Below, one piece after another: positions 1 to 9,749 of a DNA stretch of 64,000 nt. Source of the stretch: Pseudomonas sp. (GTDB lineage Bacteria; Pseudomonadota; Gammaproteobacteria; Pseudomonadales; Pseudomonadaceae); assembly GCF_028293835.1 (NCBI RefSeq), contig NZ_JAQGNX010000011.1:24469-88468 (forward strand), read 5' to 3'. Each line of letters begins with the position of its first letter. Positions within the stretch are counted from its first letter, which is position 1. The notes under the pieces were generated by a model that saw nothing but the letters and a program-made list of their open reading frames with translations, ran no database searches and was not told where the DNA came from. Both the position numbers and the translations under genes were made by a program.

Positions 1-1123
1 ACTCACGACCGAATTCCAGTTTGATGCCACCGTATGCATCGCAGACTTCTTGAGGAACCGGCAGCTTGGCCAGATCGCGCAAAGCATTGGCGGCGGCAAT
101 CTTCATTTCTTCGTTGATGCGCTTGGCGCGAACGTCCAGTGCACCGCGGAAGATGAACGGGAAGCCCAGTACGTTGTTCACCTGGTTCGGGTAGTCCGAA
201 CGGCCAGTGGCCATGATCACGTCACTGCGAGTGGCATGAGCCAACTCGGGAGCAATTTCCGGATCAGGGTTGGAGCAGGCGAAAACAATCGGATTTGCGG
301 CCATCAGCTTCAGGTTGTCAGCACTCAACAGATTCGGACCCGACAGGCCGACGAACACGTCAGCGCCATGCAGGGCGTCAGTCAGTGTGCGTTTGTCGGT
401 AGCATGAGCGAAGGCAGCCTTGTACTGGTTCAGGTCAGTACGACCGGAGTGAACCACGCCAGTACGGTCAACCATAAATACGTTTTCGATTTTTGCGCCC
501 ATGCTCACCAGCAACTTCATGCAGGAGATGGCAGCGGCACCGGCGCCCAGGCAAACGATTTTCGCGCTTTCCAGGGTTTTACCGACGATTTCCAGTGCGT
601 TGATCATACCGGCTGCGGTCACGATAGCCGTGCCGTGCTGGTCATCATGGAACACCGGAATATCGCACTGTTCGATCAGCGCTTTTTCGATCTCGAAGCA
701 TTCAGGCGCCTTGATATCTTCAAGGTTGATACCACCGAACGTAATGGAAATACGCTTAACGGTATCAATGAATGCCTGGGGGCTTTCGGCATCGACTTCG
801 ATGTCAAAAACGTCAATGCCTGCGAAGCGCTTGAACAGCACACCTTTGCCTTCCATCACTGGCTTGGAAGCCAATGGGCCAAGGTCACCGAGTCCCAGGA
901 TGGCGGTGCCGTTGGAAATAACTGCTACTAGATTTCCTTTCCCGGTGTACTTGTAGGCAAGTTCAGGATCACGGGCGATTTCGCGCACCGGCTCGGCGAC
1001 ACCCGGGCTGTAGGCCAGGGCTAAATCACGAGCCGTTGCGGTAGGTTTAGTGAGCTCGACGCTTAATTTTCCTGGACGAGGAAAGGCGTGGTATTCGAGA
1101 GCGGCAGTTTTCAGATCTGACAT
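1..1123 (-). CDS. maeB: NADP-dependent malic enzyme, N-terminal part (cut by window edge)
   Basis: Converts malate to pyruvate and CO2 with NADP reduction in the cytoplasm. The visible 374 codons start at ATG 1123 with MSDLKTAALEYHAFPRPGK. They contain the malic-enzyme signature SPGVAEPVREIA (about residue 39), the GNLVAVISNGTAILGLGD stretch, the KRFAGIDVFDIEV segment and a Rossmann motif LGAGAAAISC near residue 188, which opens the NAD(P)-binding domain. The 3' end lies beyond the left edge. Pseudomonas MaeB proteins are about 420 aa, so most of the gene is present. A longer form fused to a phosphotransacetylase domain cannot be excluded from here. About 180 bp separate it from the upstream nuclease gene, so it probably has its own promoter. 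Confidence 0.93.
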   Translation of the reverse strand, partial: MSDLKTAALEYHAFPRPGKLSVELTKPTATARDLALAYSPGVAEPVREIARDPELAYKYTGKGNLVAVISNGTAILGLGDLGPLASKPVMEGKGVLFKRFAGIDVFDIEVDAESPQAFIDTVKRISITFGGINLEDIKAPECFEIEKALIEQCDIPVFHDDQHGTAIVTAAGMINALEIVGKTLESAKIVCLGAGAAAISCMKLLVSMGAKIENVFMVDRTGVVHSGRTDLNQYKAAFAHATDKRTLTDALHGADVFVGLSGPNLLSADNLKLMAANPIVFACSNPDPEIAPELAHATRSDVIMATGRSDYPNQVNNVLGFPFIFRGALDVRAKRINEEMKIAAANALRDLAKLPVPQEVCDAYGGIKLEFGRE

Positions 1124-1306
1124 GTGGGCATTCCGCTTTTTTTTCTGTTGAACAGACGGATTGCCGAGGATACGCAAGAAGGAAAGGCCTCACAAGACTG
1201 GCCAGTCACTCGTGTCAAGCCCCGACGCCTACGACTTTACGCTTAGAGCCACGGAACACAAGGGTTTGAGTGTTCACAATCCAATAGTAAAACTGTCTAC
1301 AATTTT

Positions 1307-2110
1307 TTATCGTTCCGGAAGATTGATCATGGCGGGATGCGTAATTGGCAACATCCAGCGTGCCTGGCCAGACGCCAGACCTCCACGACGGGAACGGTCG
1401 ATCACCCAGCCGCGCGCCTCGAGGGTCTTTCCCTTGAGACGCAACAGCTGCGCAACGTCAAATTGGCTCATCAGCGCGGGGGCAATACGCAACACCAGCG
1501 AACCCTGCAGCTCGATCCATAGACCGCCGCCGTTGCGCTGCACGTCGCTGACCTGCCCGGAAATCAGCACGAATCCACTGCGCTGGATCTGTCCCGCCAG
1601 CAACACCGGGGAAACACGCCAAAGCCCCAGCCCGGCCTGGCGGGCACCACGCTCGGCGGCCTGTTGGCATTGAACCAGAGCAACGTTGGGCGCTACGACC
1701 ACTTGATAGGCGAGCCCCTCGGCCAGCAGTCGGGCTTCGAGGTTTTCACCCTGCCGACCAAATATATTGGCCAAGGTGCGGCCGTAATGGTCTTTGGGTT
1801 CTTGGCCTACCTGCACGCTGACCTGGCCGTCATTCGCCTCGATCAGCGCCTGCAAACGACGCCGGGCAGCTTCGGCGAAGGGTTCTGCCGAGCGACCTTT
1901 CTTACCGGTTTCAGGCGCATTCAGACCAATCATTCGCACACTTCGCCCGTCGCTCAAGCGCACGGTGTCGCCATCAACCACACGTTCTACGGCAAACACC
2001 GGCAGCGGGCCTGGCGCCGTGCACAGCGCATAGGCCGTCGGCAGCCAAATCGTGGACATAAAAAAAGCGCCCGCGAGGGACGCTTTTTTAAGCAGCCTGG
2101 AGAAGCCCAA
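1307..2110 (-). CDS. Secreted thermonuclease-family (SNase-like) nuclease
   Basis: A staphylococcal-nuclease-fold protein, predicted to be exported and to act on nucleic acids. After a signal peptide ending at PTAYA the mature part has VVDGDTVRL, RMIGLNAPE and a later HYGRTLANIF, which match the Ca-binding Asp, first catalytic Arg, Glu and second Arg regions of SNase. The C-terminal 80 residues look like an extra OB-like segment. The start is uncertain. ATG 2059 would give a signal peptide without its basic n-region and h-region start. TTG 2110 lies 4 nt after GGGAGG and gives LLKK followed by ASLAGAFF, a normal signal sequence, so I chose it (267 aa). That choice places the rpmE terminator inside the coding sequence. 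The gene sits directly downstream of rpmE on the same strand. Confidence 0.8.
   Translation of the reverse strand: MGFSRLLKKASLAGAFFMSTIWLPTAYALCTAPGPLPVFAVERVVDGDTVRLSDGRSVRMIGLNAPETGKKGRSAEPFAEAARRRLQALIEANDGQVSVQVGQEPKDHYGRTLANIFGRQGENLEARLLAEGLAYQVVVAPNVALVQCQQAAERGARQAGLGLWRVSPVLLAGQIQRSGFVLISGQVSDVQRNGGGLWIELQGSLVLRIAPALMSQFDVAQLLRLKGKTLEARGWVIDRSRRGGLASGQARWMLPITHPAMINLPER
2060..2089 (-). terminator. Rho-independent terminator of rpmE, inside the nuclease signal-peptide region
   Basis: On the minus strand, A6, stem GCGTCC, loop CTCGC, stem GGGCGC (one T-G pair), then T7. It lies about 45 nt after the rpmE stop. If the downstream nuclease starts at TTG 2110, the hairpin encodes KKASLAGAFF of its signal peptide. 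Confidence 0.75.
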
Positions 2111-2132
2111 AGGACCTCCCAGATCTACCACA

Positions 2133-2378
2133 TTACTCAGCAGCAGTTTCTTCTGCAGCAGGAGCTTTGGTAGCGCCGAATGCACCGAAACGCGACTTGA
2201 ACTTGTCGACGCGGCCGCCGATATCAAGAGTCTTCTGCTTGCCGGTGTAGAATGGGTGGCACTCGTTGCACACGTCAAGGCTCATTGGCTTGGCGAGGTT
2301 GGAACGAGTGTGGATCACATTGCCGCAGCTGCAAGTCGCGACAATGGCTTCGTATACTGGATGGATATCAGCTTTCAT
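2133..2378 (-). CDS. rpmE: 50S ribosomal protein L31, zinc-binding form
   Basis: Large-subunit ribosomal protein of 81 aa. The start at ATG 2378 has a good GAGGAAAT ribosome-binding site; a longer in-frame reading to 2432 adds nonsense residues. [12 protein letters not shown] and the four cysteines in TCSCGN and [14 protein letters not shown] identify the Cys-containing (C+) zinc form rather than the zinc-free paralogue made under zinc limitation. The C-terminal tail is Ala/Glu-rich. Transcribed divergently from priA. Confidence 0.96.
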   Translation of the reverse strand: MKADIHPVYEAIVATCSCGNVIHTRSNLAKPMSLDVCNECHPFYTGKQKTLDIGGRVDKFKSRFGAFGATKAPAAEETAAE

Positions 2379-2544
2379 GGGTATTTCCTCGGCTAGCGTG
2401 CCGCCACTCAACATGATTGTTGAATACCGCACGTAATTAGGCTGCGGATACTACCAGACAAATCCTAATACGCAAGCGGACGTTAAAACCGGTCGTCTGC
2501 TAAGATCGCCGCTTCGTCATAGTCCGTTACAGAGAACCCTCCGC

Positions 2545-4764
2545 GTGCCCGACGCCATTTTGCGCCTCGCCCTGCCCTCGCCGCTCAGACGTTTATTCGA
2601 CTATCGCGCTCCCGCTGGAGTACTGCGCAGCGCGCTACAGCCCGGCATGCGGGTCAGGGTGCCGTTCGGTCGCCGGGAAATGATCGGCATCTTGATCGAG
2701 GTGGTTGACCACAGCGAGGTGCCCGCCGAGAAGCTAAAACCCGCTGTCGCTATCCTGGACAACGAAGCGCCGCTGCCGCCGTCGTTGTTCAAGCTGTGCC
2801 TGTGGACCGCGCAGTATTATCAGCACAGCCTTGGCGACACCTTGAGCTGGGCATTGCCGGTACTGTTGCGTCAGGGCGAACCGGCCGAGTCTCGCCAGGA
2901 ACGCTTCTGGCAGGCGGCGCCCGGCGCCAGTCTCGATGACCCGCGTATCGCCCGAGCGCCCAGGCAACGTGAAGCTTTAACCACCTTGGCGCAGCACCCA
3001 CACGGGGTTGCACATCAACTGCTGAGCAAATTGATGCTCAACCGCGAAAGCCTCAATTTGTTACTGGCCAAAGAGATGGTGCAGGTGGAAGTGCGGCGCC
3101 ATGCGCCCACCGAGCGCCACGAACGTTGGCTGGCGCAACCAGAGTTGCCGCTGAACCCGGAACAGCGAGCCGCGTATGAAGCCATTCGTGCGGGTTTCGA
3201 CAGTTTTCACGGGTTTCTGCTGGCGGGCGTTACCGGCAGCGGCAAGACCGAAGTCTATCTACAGCTGATCCGCGAAACCCTGGAAGCCGGCAAGCAGGCA
3301 TTGGTGCTGATTCCCGAGATCAACCTCGGCCCGCAAACCCTGGCGCGCTTCGAACAACGCTTCAACGCGCGCATTGCGCTGGTGCATTCTGCTGTCAGTG
3401 ATCGCGACCGCCTCGACGCCTGGCTCGCTGCGCGGGATGGCGAGGCCGACATCATTATCGGAACTCGATCCGCACTGTTCACGCCGATGAAGAATCCCGG
3501 GCTGATTATCATCGACGAAGAACACGACGGTTCATATAAACAGCAGGAGGGCCTGCGCTACCACGCACGGGATCTGGCGCTGGTCCGAGCGCGGCAGGAA
3601 AACATTCCGATTGTGCTGGGCTCAGCCACGCCATCCCTGGAAAGCCTGCACAACGCCTACACCGGTCGCTACGGCTTATTAAGGCTGAATCAGCGAGCGG
3701 GCGGCGCCCAGCAACCGAAATTCCTGCGTTTGGACGTGAAAAGTCGTCCGCTGGACAGCGGAATTTCCGGGCCGATGCAGCAAGCTATCGGTCAGACGTT
3801 GGCGGCGGGGCAGCAAGTATTAGTGTTCCTCAACCGCCGTGGGTTTGCGCCAACGCTGCTGTGTCACGACTGCGGCTGGCTGTCAGAATGCCCGCGCTGC
3901 GATGCTCGAATGACCGTGCACCAGCGTTCCGGCGAACTGCGCTGCCACCATTGCGGCCACGTCGAGCGCACGCCGCGACGCTGCCCGTCGTGCAGCAAAG
4001 TTGATTTGCGTCCGGTGGGCGCAGGTACTGAGCGCGCGGAGGAACGCCTGGGCATTCTGTTTCCTGACTTCCCCGTGCTGCGGGTCGATCGTGACAGCAC
4101 CTCACGCAAAGATGCCATGAACCAGTTGTTCGCCACCATCCAACGCGGGCAGCCGTGCATTTTGGTAGGCACGCAAATGCTCGCCAAAGGGCATCACTTT
4201 CCGCGGGTAACGCTGGTGTCGATTCTGGACGCTGACGGCGGGCTGTTTTCCGGTGATTTCCGCGCCAGCGAGCGCATGGCGCAGTTAATCGTCCAGGTGG
4301 CCGGGCGAGCCGGGCGTGCGGAAGAACCTGGAAGAGTGATCATCCAGACGCATCTGGCTGATCACCCGCTGCTGATTCAACTCACCGAGCAAGGCTATTT
4401 TGCGTTCGCCGAACAGGCATTGAGTGAACGCCGCGCCGCTGGCCTGCCACCGTTTTCGCATTTGGCATTGTTAAGGGCAGAAGCCCACAAACCAGGACAG
4501 GCCGAAGGTTTTCTGGACATTGCGTGCACTGAAGCCGAACGCTTGCTGACTGAAATGAACCTGGGCGGCATCGAGCTACTGGGCCCGGTTCCTGCCCCGA
4601 TGGAACGCCGCGCCGGACGCTACCGCGCACAACTTTTGCTGCAAGCCAGCGCCCGCGCGCCGCTGCATCGACTGCTCAGCGCATGGTTACTGGCGCTTGA
4701 ACAAATGCCCAGTGGCCGACAAGTGCGCTGGTCGCTGGACGTGGATCCGGTGGATCTGTATTGA
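2545..4764 (+). CDS. priA: Primosomal replication restart helicase PriA
   Basis: 3'-5' DNA helicase that reloads the replisome at stalled forks. It is 739 aa from a GTG start (2545). The N-terminal DNA-binding domain begins PDAILRLALPSPLRRLFDYR. Walker A GVTGSGKTEVYL is at about residues 227-238 and the DEEH box in IIIDEEHDGSYKQQ. A zinc-binding insert has paired cysteines in CHDCGW, CPRCDA, CHHCGH and CPSCS. The helicase C domain includes QVAGRAGRAEEPG. Divergent from rpmE, as is usual in Pseudomonas. Confidence 0.97.
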   Translation: MPDAILRLALPSPLRRLFDYRAPAGVLRSALQPGMRVRVPFGRREMIGILIEVVDHSEVPAEKLKPAVAILDNEAPLPPSLFKLCLWTAQYYQHSLGDTLSWALPVLLRQGEPAESRQERFWQAAPGASLDDPRIARAPRQREALTTLAQHPHGVAHQLLSKLMLNRESLNLLLAKEMVQVEVRRHAPTERHERWLAQPELPLNPEQRAAYEAIRAGFDSFHGFLLAGVTGSGKTEVYLQLIRETLEAGKQALVLIPEINLGPQTLARFEQRFNARIALVHSAVSDRDRLDAWLAARDGEADIIIGTRSALFTPMKNPGLIIIDEEHDGSYKQQEGLRYHARDLALVRARQENIPIVLGSATPSLESLHNAYTGRYGLLRLNQRAGGAQQPKFLRLDVKSRPLDSGISGPMQQAIGQTLAAGQQVLVFLNRRGFAPTLLCHDCGWLSECPRCDARMTVHQRSGELRCHHCGHVERTPRRCPSCSKVDLRPVGAGTERAEERLGILFPDFPVLRVDRDSTSRKDAMNQLFATIQRGQPCILVGTQMLAKGHHFPRVTLVSILDADGGLFSGDFRASERMAQLIVQVAGRAGRAEEPGRVIIQTHLADHPLLIQLTEQGYFAFAEQALSERRAAGLPPFSHLALLRAEAHKPGQAEGFLDIACTEAERLLTEMNLGGIELLGPVPAPMERRAGRYRAQLLLQASARAPLHRLLSAWLLALEQMPSGRQVRWSLDVDPVDLY

Positions 4765-4790
4765 GATCGATCACTTTAACTTGCCCCCCT

Positions 4791-4888
4791 GTAGGAGCTG
4801 CCGAAGGCTGCGATTGGCTGCGCAGTAGCCATAAATAGACGGCATTGAAGTCCCTTAAGCCCTTATCGCAGCCTTCGGCAGCTCCTAC
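4791..4888. repeat. REPIN, family A (TGTAGGAGCTGCCGAAGG type)
   Basis: Two inverted copies of GTAGGAGCTGCCGAAGGC (4791 onward, and its complement ending at 4888) enclose about 50 bp between priA and argS. The same palindrome flanks phaC2/phaD (15044-15145). This is the classic Pseudomonas REP doublet, mobilised in trans by RAYT transposases; none is encoded in this window. Confidence 0.85.
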
Positions 4889-5014
4889 AAGGAATGCGCC
4901 AAAGGTAACCGCATGTCCATCGTGGTTGGCAAGCTCGCCATCGCAACGGATAATGCCCTCTTTTTTCACCAGCGCATTCGAGCGCCGCCGCGCTTGCGGT
5001 CGGAAGAGAGCCCC

Positions 5015-6751
5015 ATGAAAGACACCATTCGCCAGTTGATCCAACAAGCCCTGACCCAACTCGTCAACGAAGGCGTGCTGCCTGAAGGGCTGACCCCGGC
5101 GATTCAGGTGGAAAACGTTCGGGATAAAACCCACGGTGACTTCGCCAGCAATATCGCGATGATGCTGGCCAAACCCGCTGGCATGAAGCCTCGTGACCTG
5201 GCGGAAAAACTGGTCGCAGCGCTGCCTGCCGATCCGCAGGTCAGCAAAGTCGACATCGCAGGTCCGGGCTTTCTCAACTTCTTTCAAAACACGCAGGCGC
5301 TGGCTGCCCGCCTCGACATCGCACTGGCCGATCCGCAGCTGTCAGTGCGCAAAGTCGGCGCCGCTCAACGGGTAGTCGTCGATTTATCGGCGCCGAACCT
5401 GGCCAAAGAAATGCACGTTGGCCATTTGCGCTCGACGATCATCGGCGACGGCGTGGCCAATGTGCTGGAATTCCTTGGCGACACCGTGATTCGCCAGAAC
5501 CACGTGGGCGACTGGGGCACGCAGTTCGGCATGTTGCTGGCCTATCTGCAGGAAAAACCTGCGGCCAGCGACGAACTGTCTGACCTGGAAAACTTTTACC
5601 GCGCCGCAAAACAACGCTTCGACGAATCTGAAGAGTTCGCCGAGCGCGCCCGTGGTCTGGTGGTCAAGTTACAAGCAGGTGATCCTGATTGCCTGGCGTT
5701 GTGGGCACACTTCAAGGACATCTCCTTGCTGCACTGCCAACAGACCTACGAACGTCTCAACGTCAAACTGACGCCTGGGGATGTCATGGGCGAAAGCGCC
5801 TACAACGACGATTTGCCAAACGTCATCAGCGACCTTAAGACAGCGGGTCTGCTGGTTGAAAGCAACGGCGCGCAGTGCGTGTTCCTTGAAGAATTCAAAA
5901 CCGCCGAAGGTACGCCGCTGCCGGTCATCGTGCAGAAAAACGGCGGTGGTTACCTGTATGCCACCACTGACCTGGCGGCCATCCGTTACCGCAGCAACGT
6001 GCTGAAAGCAGACCGCGCCCTGTATTTCGTCGACCAGCGCCAGGCGCTGCACTTTCAACAAGTGTTCGAAGTCGCACGCCGTGCCGGTTTCGTGACCAAC
6101 GGCATGCAGATGGAACACATGGGCTTCGGCACCATGAACGGCGCCGATGGCCGCCCGTTCAAAACCCGCGACGGTGGCGTCGTGAAGCTGGTCGACCTGC
6201 TCGATGAGGCCGAAGACCGCGCTTACACATTGGTCAAGGAAAAGAACCCGGAAATCGCCGAAGACGAATTGCGCAGCATCGCCAAGGCAATCGGTATCAG
6301 CGCGGTGAAGTATGCCGACCTGTCCAAACACCGCACCAGCGACTACAGCTTCAACTTCGACCAGATGCTCAGCTTTGAAGGCAACACCGCGCCCTATTTG
6401 CTATATGCCTACACCCGCGTGGCGGGTGTTTTCCGCAAGCTGGGCAAACCGTTCGACGCGACCCAGGGTCAGATCGTCCTTGAAGCGCCGCAAGAGCAAG
6501 AGTTGGCAGCACGCCTGGCACAGTTCGGTGAAACCCTGAATAACGTCGCGGAGAAAGGCACGCCTCATGTACTGTGCGCGTACATCTACGACCTGGCGGG
6601 GCTGTTCTCCAGCTTCTACGAGAACTGCCCGATTCTGGGCGCCGAGAACCCGCAACAACAGCAAAGCCGTCTGCGCCTCGCCGCGCTGACTGGCCGCACC
6701 CTCAAGCAAGGCCTGGAACTCTTGGGTCTGGATACTCTGGAGCGCATGTAA
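5015..6751 (+). CDS. argS: Arginyl-tRNA synthetase
   Basis: Class I synthetase charging tRNA-Arg; 578 aa. ATG 5015 after GGAAGAGAG is chosen over an upstream in-frame ATG (4913), whose extra 34 residues resemble nothing and run into the repeat. Features: N-terminal Add1 domain ([15 protein letters not shown]), the HIGH motif as HVGHLRST near residue 134, and the [18 protein letters not shown] segment that stands in for KMSKS in most bacterial ArgRS. The C-terminal anticodon-binding domain contains the conserved [12 protein letters not shown]. One base separates its stop from the SPOR gene start. Confidence 0.97.
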   Translation: MKDTIRQLIQQALTQLVNEGVLPEGLTPAIQVENVRDKTHGDFASNIAMMLAKPAGMKPRDLAEKLVAALPADPQVSKVDIAGPGFLNFFQNTQALAARLDIALADPQLSVRKVGAAQRVVVDLSAPNLAKEMHVGHLRSTIIGDGVANVLEFLGDTVIRQNHVGDWGTQFGMLLAYLQEKPAASDELSDLENFYRAAKQRFDESEEFAERARGLVVKLQAGDPDCLALWAHFKDISLLHCQQTYERLNVKLTPGDVMGESAYNDDLPNVISDLKTAGLLVESNGAQCVFLEEFKTAEGTPLPVIVQKNGGGYLYATTDLAAIRYRSNVLKADRALYFVDQRQALHFQQVFEVARRAGFVTNGMQMEHMGFGTMNGADGRPFKTRDGGVVKLVDLLDEAEDRAYTLVKEKNPEIAEDELRSIAKAIGISAVKYADLSKHRTSDYSFNFDQMLSFEGNTAPYLLYAYTRVAGVFRKLGKPFDATQGQIVLEAPQEQELAARLAQFGETLNNVAEKGTPHVLCAYIYDLAGLFSSFYENCPILGAENPQQQQSRLRLAALTGRTLKQGLELLGLDTLERM

Positions 6752-6752
6752 G

Positions 6753-7448
6753 TTGGCTGTTAAGAAAAAACCTGCTCCCAAGCGCGGTGCCAGCCGTTAT
6801 CAGGCACCGGCAAAGAAGCCGATTCCGGGATGGTTGTGGCTGGTGATTGGCCTTTCGGTTGGCGCTTTCGTGGTTCTGCTGATGAAGATTGGGCCTGGTG
6901 GCGCTGACGTCAAGCGCGTCAAGGAAGAGACCAAAGCTGCAAAAATCGCCGAAGCCAACAAGGCGCCCCCAAGCCCCCAAGCGCCGGCAAAACCAAAATA
7001 CGATTTCTATACCTTGTTGCCTGAGTCGGAAGTCATCGTGCCCAACGAAGCGGTGCCGGAGAAAACCCCACCGATTGTTGCGCCAATCGTGGCACCGGTC
7101 ACGCCGGAACAGGCGGCGAAAATTGATACCGCTCGTGCTCAGGCGGCATTGAGCGGTGTAACCCCGCCTCCGGCGCCACCGGTGGTAAAACCGGGACCCG
7201 CTGCGGTGACCAGGTTCTTCTTGCAGGCCGGTTCGTTCCGCAAAGAAACCGACGCCGATAAAGTTCGCGCCCAGATCATTTTGCTGGGCCAAGCCGTGCA
7301 GGTCGAGTCCGGCACGGTGAAGGATGAAACCTGGTTCCGCGTACTGGTCGGCCCGTTCAGCAATCGCGAACAACTGACCATTGCCCAGAAACAATTGGCT
7401 GGCAGCGGCTTTAGCAATTTGTTGTTACAACAGCGCCAGGGTAAATAA
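6753..7448 (+). CDS. SPOR-domain inner-membrane protein
   Basis: 231 aa starting at TTG 6753, one base after argS, so very likely cotranscribed. A basic N-terminus (AVKKKPAPKRG) precedes one transmembrane helix (about 26-46, WLWLVIGLSVGAFVVLLM). A Pro/Ala-rich periplasmic linker follows, then a C-terminal SPOR domain (about 150-230: FFLQAGSFRKETDADKVRAQ and WFRVLVGPFSNREQ) that binds denuded septal peptidoglycan. This resembles FtsN-type division proteins. The argS-SPOR-hslV order is typical of Pseudomonas. I use no symbol because FtsN identity cannot be shown from sequence alone. Confidence 0.88.
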   Translation: MAVKKKPAPKRGASRYQAPAKKPIPGWLWLVIGLSVGAFVVLLMKIGPGGADVKRVKEETKAAKIAEANKAPPSPQAPAKPKYDFYTLLPESEVIVPNEAVPEKTPPIVAPIVAPVTPEQAAKIDTARAQAALSGVTPPPAPPVVKPGPAAVTRFFLQAGSFRKETDADKVRAQIILLGQAVQVESGTVKDETWFRVLVGPFSNREQLTIAQKQLAGSGFSNLLLQQRQGK

Positions 7449-7466
7449 ATCACCGTTTGACACATC

Positions 7467-7603
7467 TGTAGGAGCCAACATGTTGGCGAGGCTAACCACT
7501 GACACACCGCGTCAGACCTCTCGCCAACAAGTTGGCTCTACAGGCTAGAGGCCTGATGCGGTGTGCCGGGTATGCAGCCTCGCCAACAAGTTGGCTCCTA
7601 CAG
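7467..7603. repeat. Family B REP cluster (TGTAGGAGCCAAC type), three half-sites
   Basis: A pair of inverted copies (7467-7490 and 7520-7543) plus a third copy (7579-7603) in the second orientation. The core is GGAGCCAACTTGTTGGCGA. It lies between the SPOR gene stop and the hslVU heat-shock promoter. Confidence 0.82.
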
Positions 7604-7650
7604 CGGATCGTGATCCGCCTGCGGAAGCGGTCACCATTCATCCCCCACGG

Positions 7651-7677
7651 TTGAAATGCCCATCCCCACCCCCATAT
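7651..7677 (+). promoter_or_regulatory. RpoH (sigma-32) heat-shock promoter of hslVU
   Basis: TTGAAA (7651-7656), a 13-bp spacer, then CCCCATAT (7670-7677), an essentially perfect sigma-32 promoter. It lies 46 bp before the hslV start, the right place and family of target. Confidence 0.85.
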
Positions 7678-7723
7678 GAGTTTCCACTAGGGCATTTTCG
7701 CCCCGCTGCGTGGAGACTCTCCT

Positions 7724-8254
7724 TTGACCACCATCGTTTCAGTGCGCCGTAACGGCAAAGTCGTCATGGCCGGCGACGGCCAGGTTTCCCTCGGCAATAC
7801 CGTCATGAAAGGCAACGCGAAAAAAGTGCGCCGCCTGTATCACGGCCAAGTGATTGCCGGTTTTGCGGGTGCCACCGCCGACGCCTTTACTCTTTTCGAA
7901 CGTTTCGAAGGCCAACTCGAGAAACATCAGGGCCATCTGGTTCGCGCCGCCGTTGAGCTGGCGAAAGAATGGCGCACCGATCGTTCACTTAGCCGCCTTG
8001 AAGCCATGCTTGCGGTGGCCAACAAAGACGCCTCGCTGATCATCACTGGTAACGGTGACGTTGTTGAGCCCGAAGATGGGCTGATTGCCATGGGTTCTGG
8101 CGGCGCTTTCGCGCAAGCCGCCGCCCGCGCCCTGCTGATGAAGACCGAATTGTCCGCACGCGAGATTGCCGAAACCGCATTGGGCATTGCTGCAGACATC
8201 TGCGTATTCACCAACCACAACATCACCATTGAGGAGCAGGACCTCGCCGACTAA
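7724..8254 (+). CDS. hslV: ATP-dependent protease subunit HslV
   Basis: Threonine protease of the HslUV (ClpQY) complex; 176 aa. The start is TTG 7724 after GGAG. Removal of the first Met exposes Thr2 ([23 protein letters not shown]), the N-terminal nucleophile. The [15 protein letters not shown] helix is typical. It is first in a two-gene heat-shock operon with hslU, 66 bp downstream. Confidence 0.97.
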   Translation: MTTIVSVRRNGKVVMAGDGQVSLGNTVMKGNAKKVRRLYHGQVIAGFAGATADAFTLFERFEGQLEKHQGHLVRAAVELAKEWRTDRSLSRLEAMLAVANKDASLIITGNGDVVEPEDGLIAMGSGGAFAQAAARALLMKTELSAREIAETALGIAADICVFTNHNITIEEQDLAD

Positions 8255-8320
8255 ACCGTTTCCCTGGCCGCTTTTGTGCGCGGCGTGAACGCTTTTTTCA
8301 GCTAGAGGACCGCCACTATC

Positions 8321-9658
8321 ATGTCTATGACTCCCCGCGAAATCGTCCACGAACTCAATCGCCATATCATTGGTCAAGACGATGCCAAGCGCGCCGTCGC
8401 TATCGCCTTGCGCAATCGCTGGCGTCGTATGCAGCTGCCCGAAGAGCTGCGTGTTGAAGTGACACCGAAAAACATTCTGATGATCGGCCCGACCGGTGTC
8501 GGCAAAACCGAGATCGCCCGTCGTTTGGCGAAGCTGGCCAACGCGCCGTTCATCAAGGTCGAAGCGACCAAGTTCACCGAAGTGGGTTACGTCGGCCGTG
8601 ACGTCGAGTCGATCATTCGTGACCTGGCCGATGCTGCGATCAAGCTCCTGCGTGAGCAGGAAATGGCCAAGGTTCAGCACCGTGCCGAAGACGCTGCCGA
8701 AGACCGCATTCTCGACGCGTTGTTGCCGCCTGCACGTGTGGGCTTCAACGAAGATGCCGCCCCGGCCTCCGACTCCAACACTCGCCAGCTGTTTCGCAAA
8801 CGCCTGCGCGAAGGTCAGTTGGATGACAAGGAGATTGACATCGAAGTCTCCGAATCCATCGGCGTCGACATCTCCGCGCCGCCTGGCATGGAAGAGATGA
8901 CCAACCAGTTGCAAAGCCTGTTTGCCAACATGGGCAAGGGCAAAAAGAAAAGCCGCAAGCTCAAGGTTAAAGACGCGCTGAAACTGGTGCGCGATGAAGA
9001 GGCTGGCCGTCTGGTCAACGAAGAAGAGCTCAAGGCCAAGGCGCTGGAAGCCGTTGAACAGCACGGCATCGTGTTCATCGATGAGATCGACAAAGTTGCC
9101 AAGCGCGGTAATACCGGCGGCGTCGATGTGTCCCGTGAGGGTGTGCAACGTGACCTGCTGCCGTTGATTGAAGGCTGCACCGTCAACACCAAGCTGGGCA
9201 TGGTCAAGACCGATCACATCCTGTTCATCGCGTCAGGTGCGTTCCACTTGAGCAAGCCGAGCGATCTGGTGCCGGAGTTGCAAGGTCGCTTGCCAATCCG
9301 CGTGGAACTCAAAGCCCTGACGCCGCAAGACTTCGAACGCATCCTCAGCGAACCGCACGCGTCATTGACCGAGCAGTACCGCGAGCTGCTGAAGACCGAA
9401 GGCCTGAACATCGAGTTCTTGCCGGACGGCATCAAGCGCATCGCCGAGATCGCGTGGCAGGTCAACGAGAAAACCGAGAACATCGGTGCCCGCCGTTTGC
9501 ACACCTTGCTTGAGCGGCTACTTGAAGAGGTGTCTTTCAGCGCCGGGGACCTGGCCTTGGCCCAAGGCACAGAGACCATTCGCATCGACGCCGAGTACGT
9601 CAACAGCCACTTGGGCGAACTGGCCAAAGACGAAGACCTATCGAGGTATATTTTGTAA
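8321..9658 (+). CDS. hslU: ATP-dependent protease ATPase subunit HslU
   Basis: AAA+ unfoldase that feeds substrates to HslV; 445 aa. Walker [17 protein letters not shown] (about residues 56-71), the pore loop GYVGRDVES, an inserted I-domain (about 110-240, rich in charged residues), Walker [10 protein letters not shown], and the sensor-2 region [19 protein letters not shown]. It ends RYIL, the conserved C-terminal tail that docks into HslV. Driven by the sigma-32 promoter upstream of hslV. Confidence 0.97.
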   Translation: MSMTPREIVHELNRHIIGQDDAKRAVAIALRNRWRRMQLPEELRVEVTPKNILMIGPTGVGKTEIARRLAKLANAPFIKVEATKFTEVGYVGRDVESIIRDLADAAIKLLREQEMAKVQHRAEDAAEDRILDALLPPARVGFNEDAAPASDSNTRQLFRKRLREGQLDDKEIDIEVSESIGVDISAPPGMEEMTNQLQSLFANMGKGKKKSRKLKVKDALKLVRDEEAGRLVNEEELKAKALEAVEQHGIVFIDEIDKVAKRGNTGGVDVSREGVQRDLLPLIEGCTVNTKLGMVKTDHILFIASGAFHLSKPSDLVPELQGRLPIRVELKALTPQDFERILSEPHASLTEQYRELLKTEGLNIEFLPDGIKRIAEIAWQVNEKTENIGARRLHTLLERLLEEVSFSAGDLALAQGTETIRIDAEYVNSHLGELAKDEDLSRYIL

Positions 9659-9663
9659 GTCAG

Positions 9664-9738
9664 CCACAAGCGGCAAGCTACAAGCGGCAAGCTGGATTGC
9701 GATCCTCTTGTAGCTTGCGGCTTGCGGCTTGCAGCTTT
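9664..9738. repeat. Family D inverted repeat (CAAGCGGCAAGC type)
   Basis: Tandem CAAGCGGCAAGCT units on one side and TAGCTTGCGGCTTGCGGC on the other form a long stem between hslU and the DUF971 gene. It may act as a terminator-like stem for hslU. It ends only about 10 bp before the next start. Confidence 0.65.
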
Positions 9739-9749
9739 AAGCTGCCGTT

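Noticed and set aside
7467..7603. Repeated units suggesting a CRISPR array
   Set aside because: Units are inverted, irregularly spaced and belong to REP families scattered through the window; no cas genes.
7985..9217. 410-aa open frame antisense to hslV/hslU
   Set aside because: Lies opposite well-conserved genes, has no family motif or ribosome-binding site, and is explained by GC-rich codon structure.
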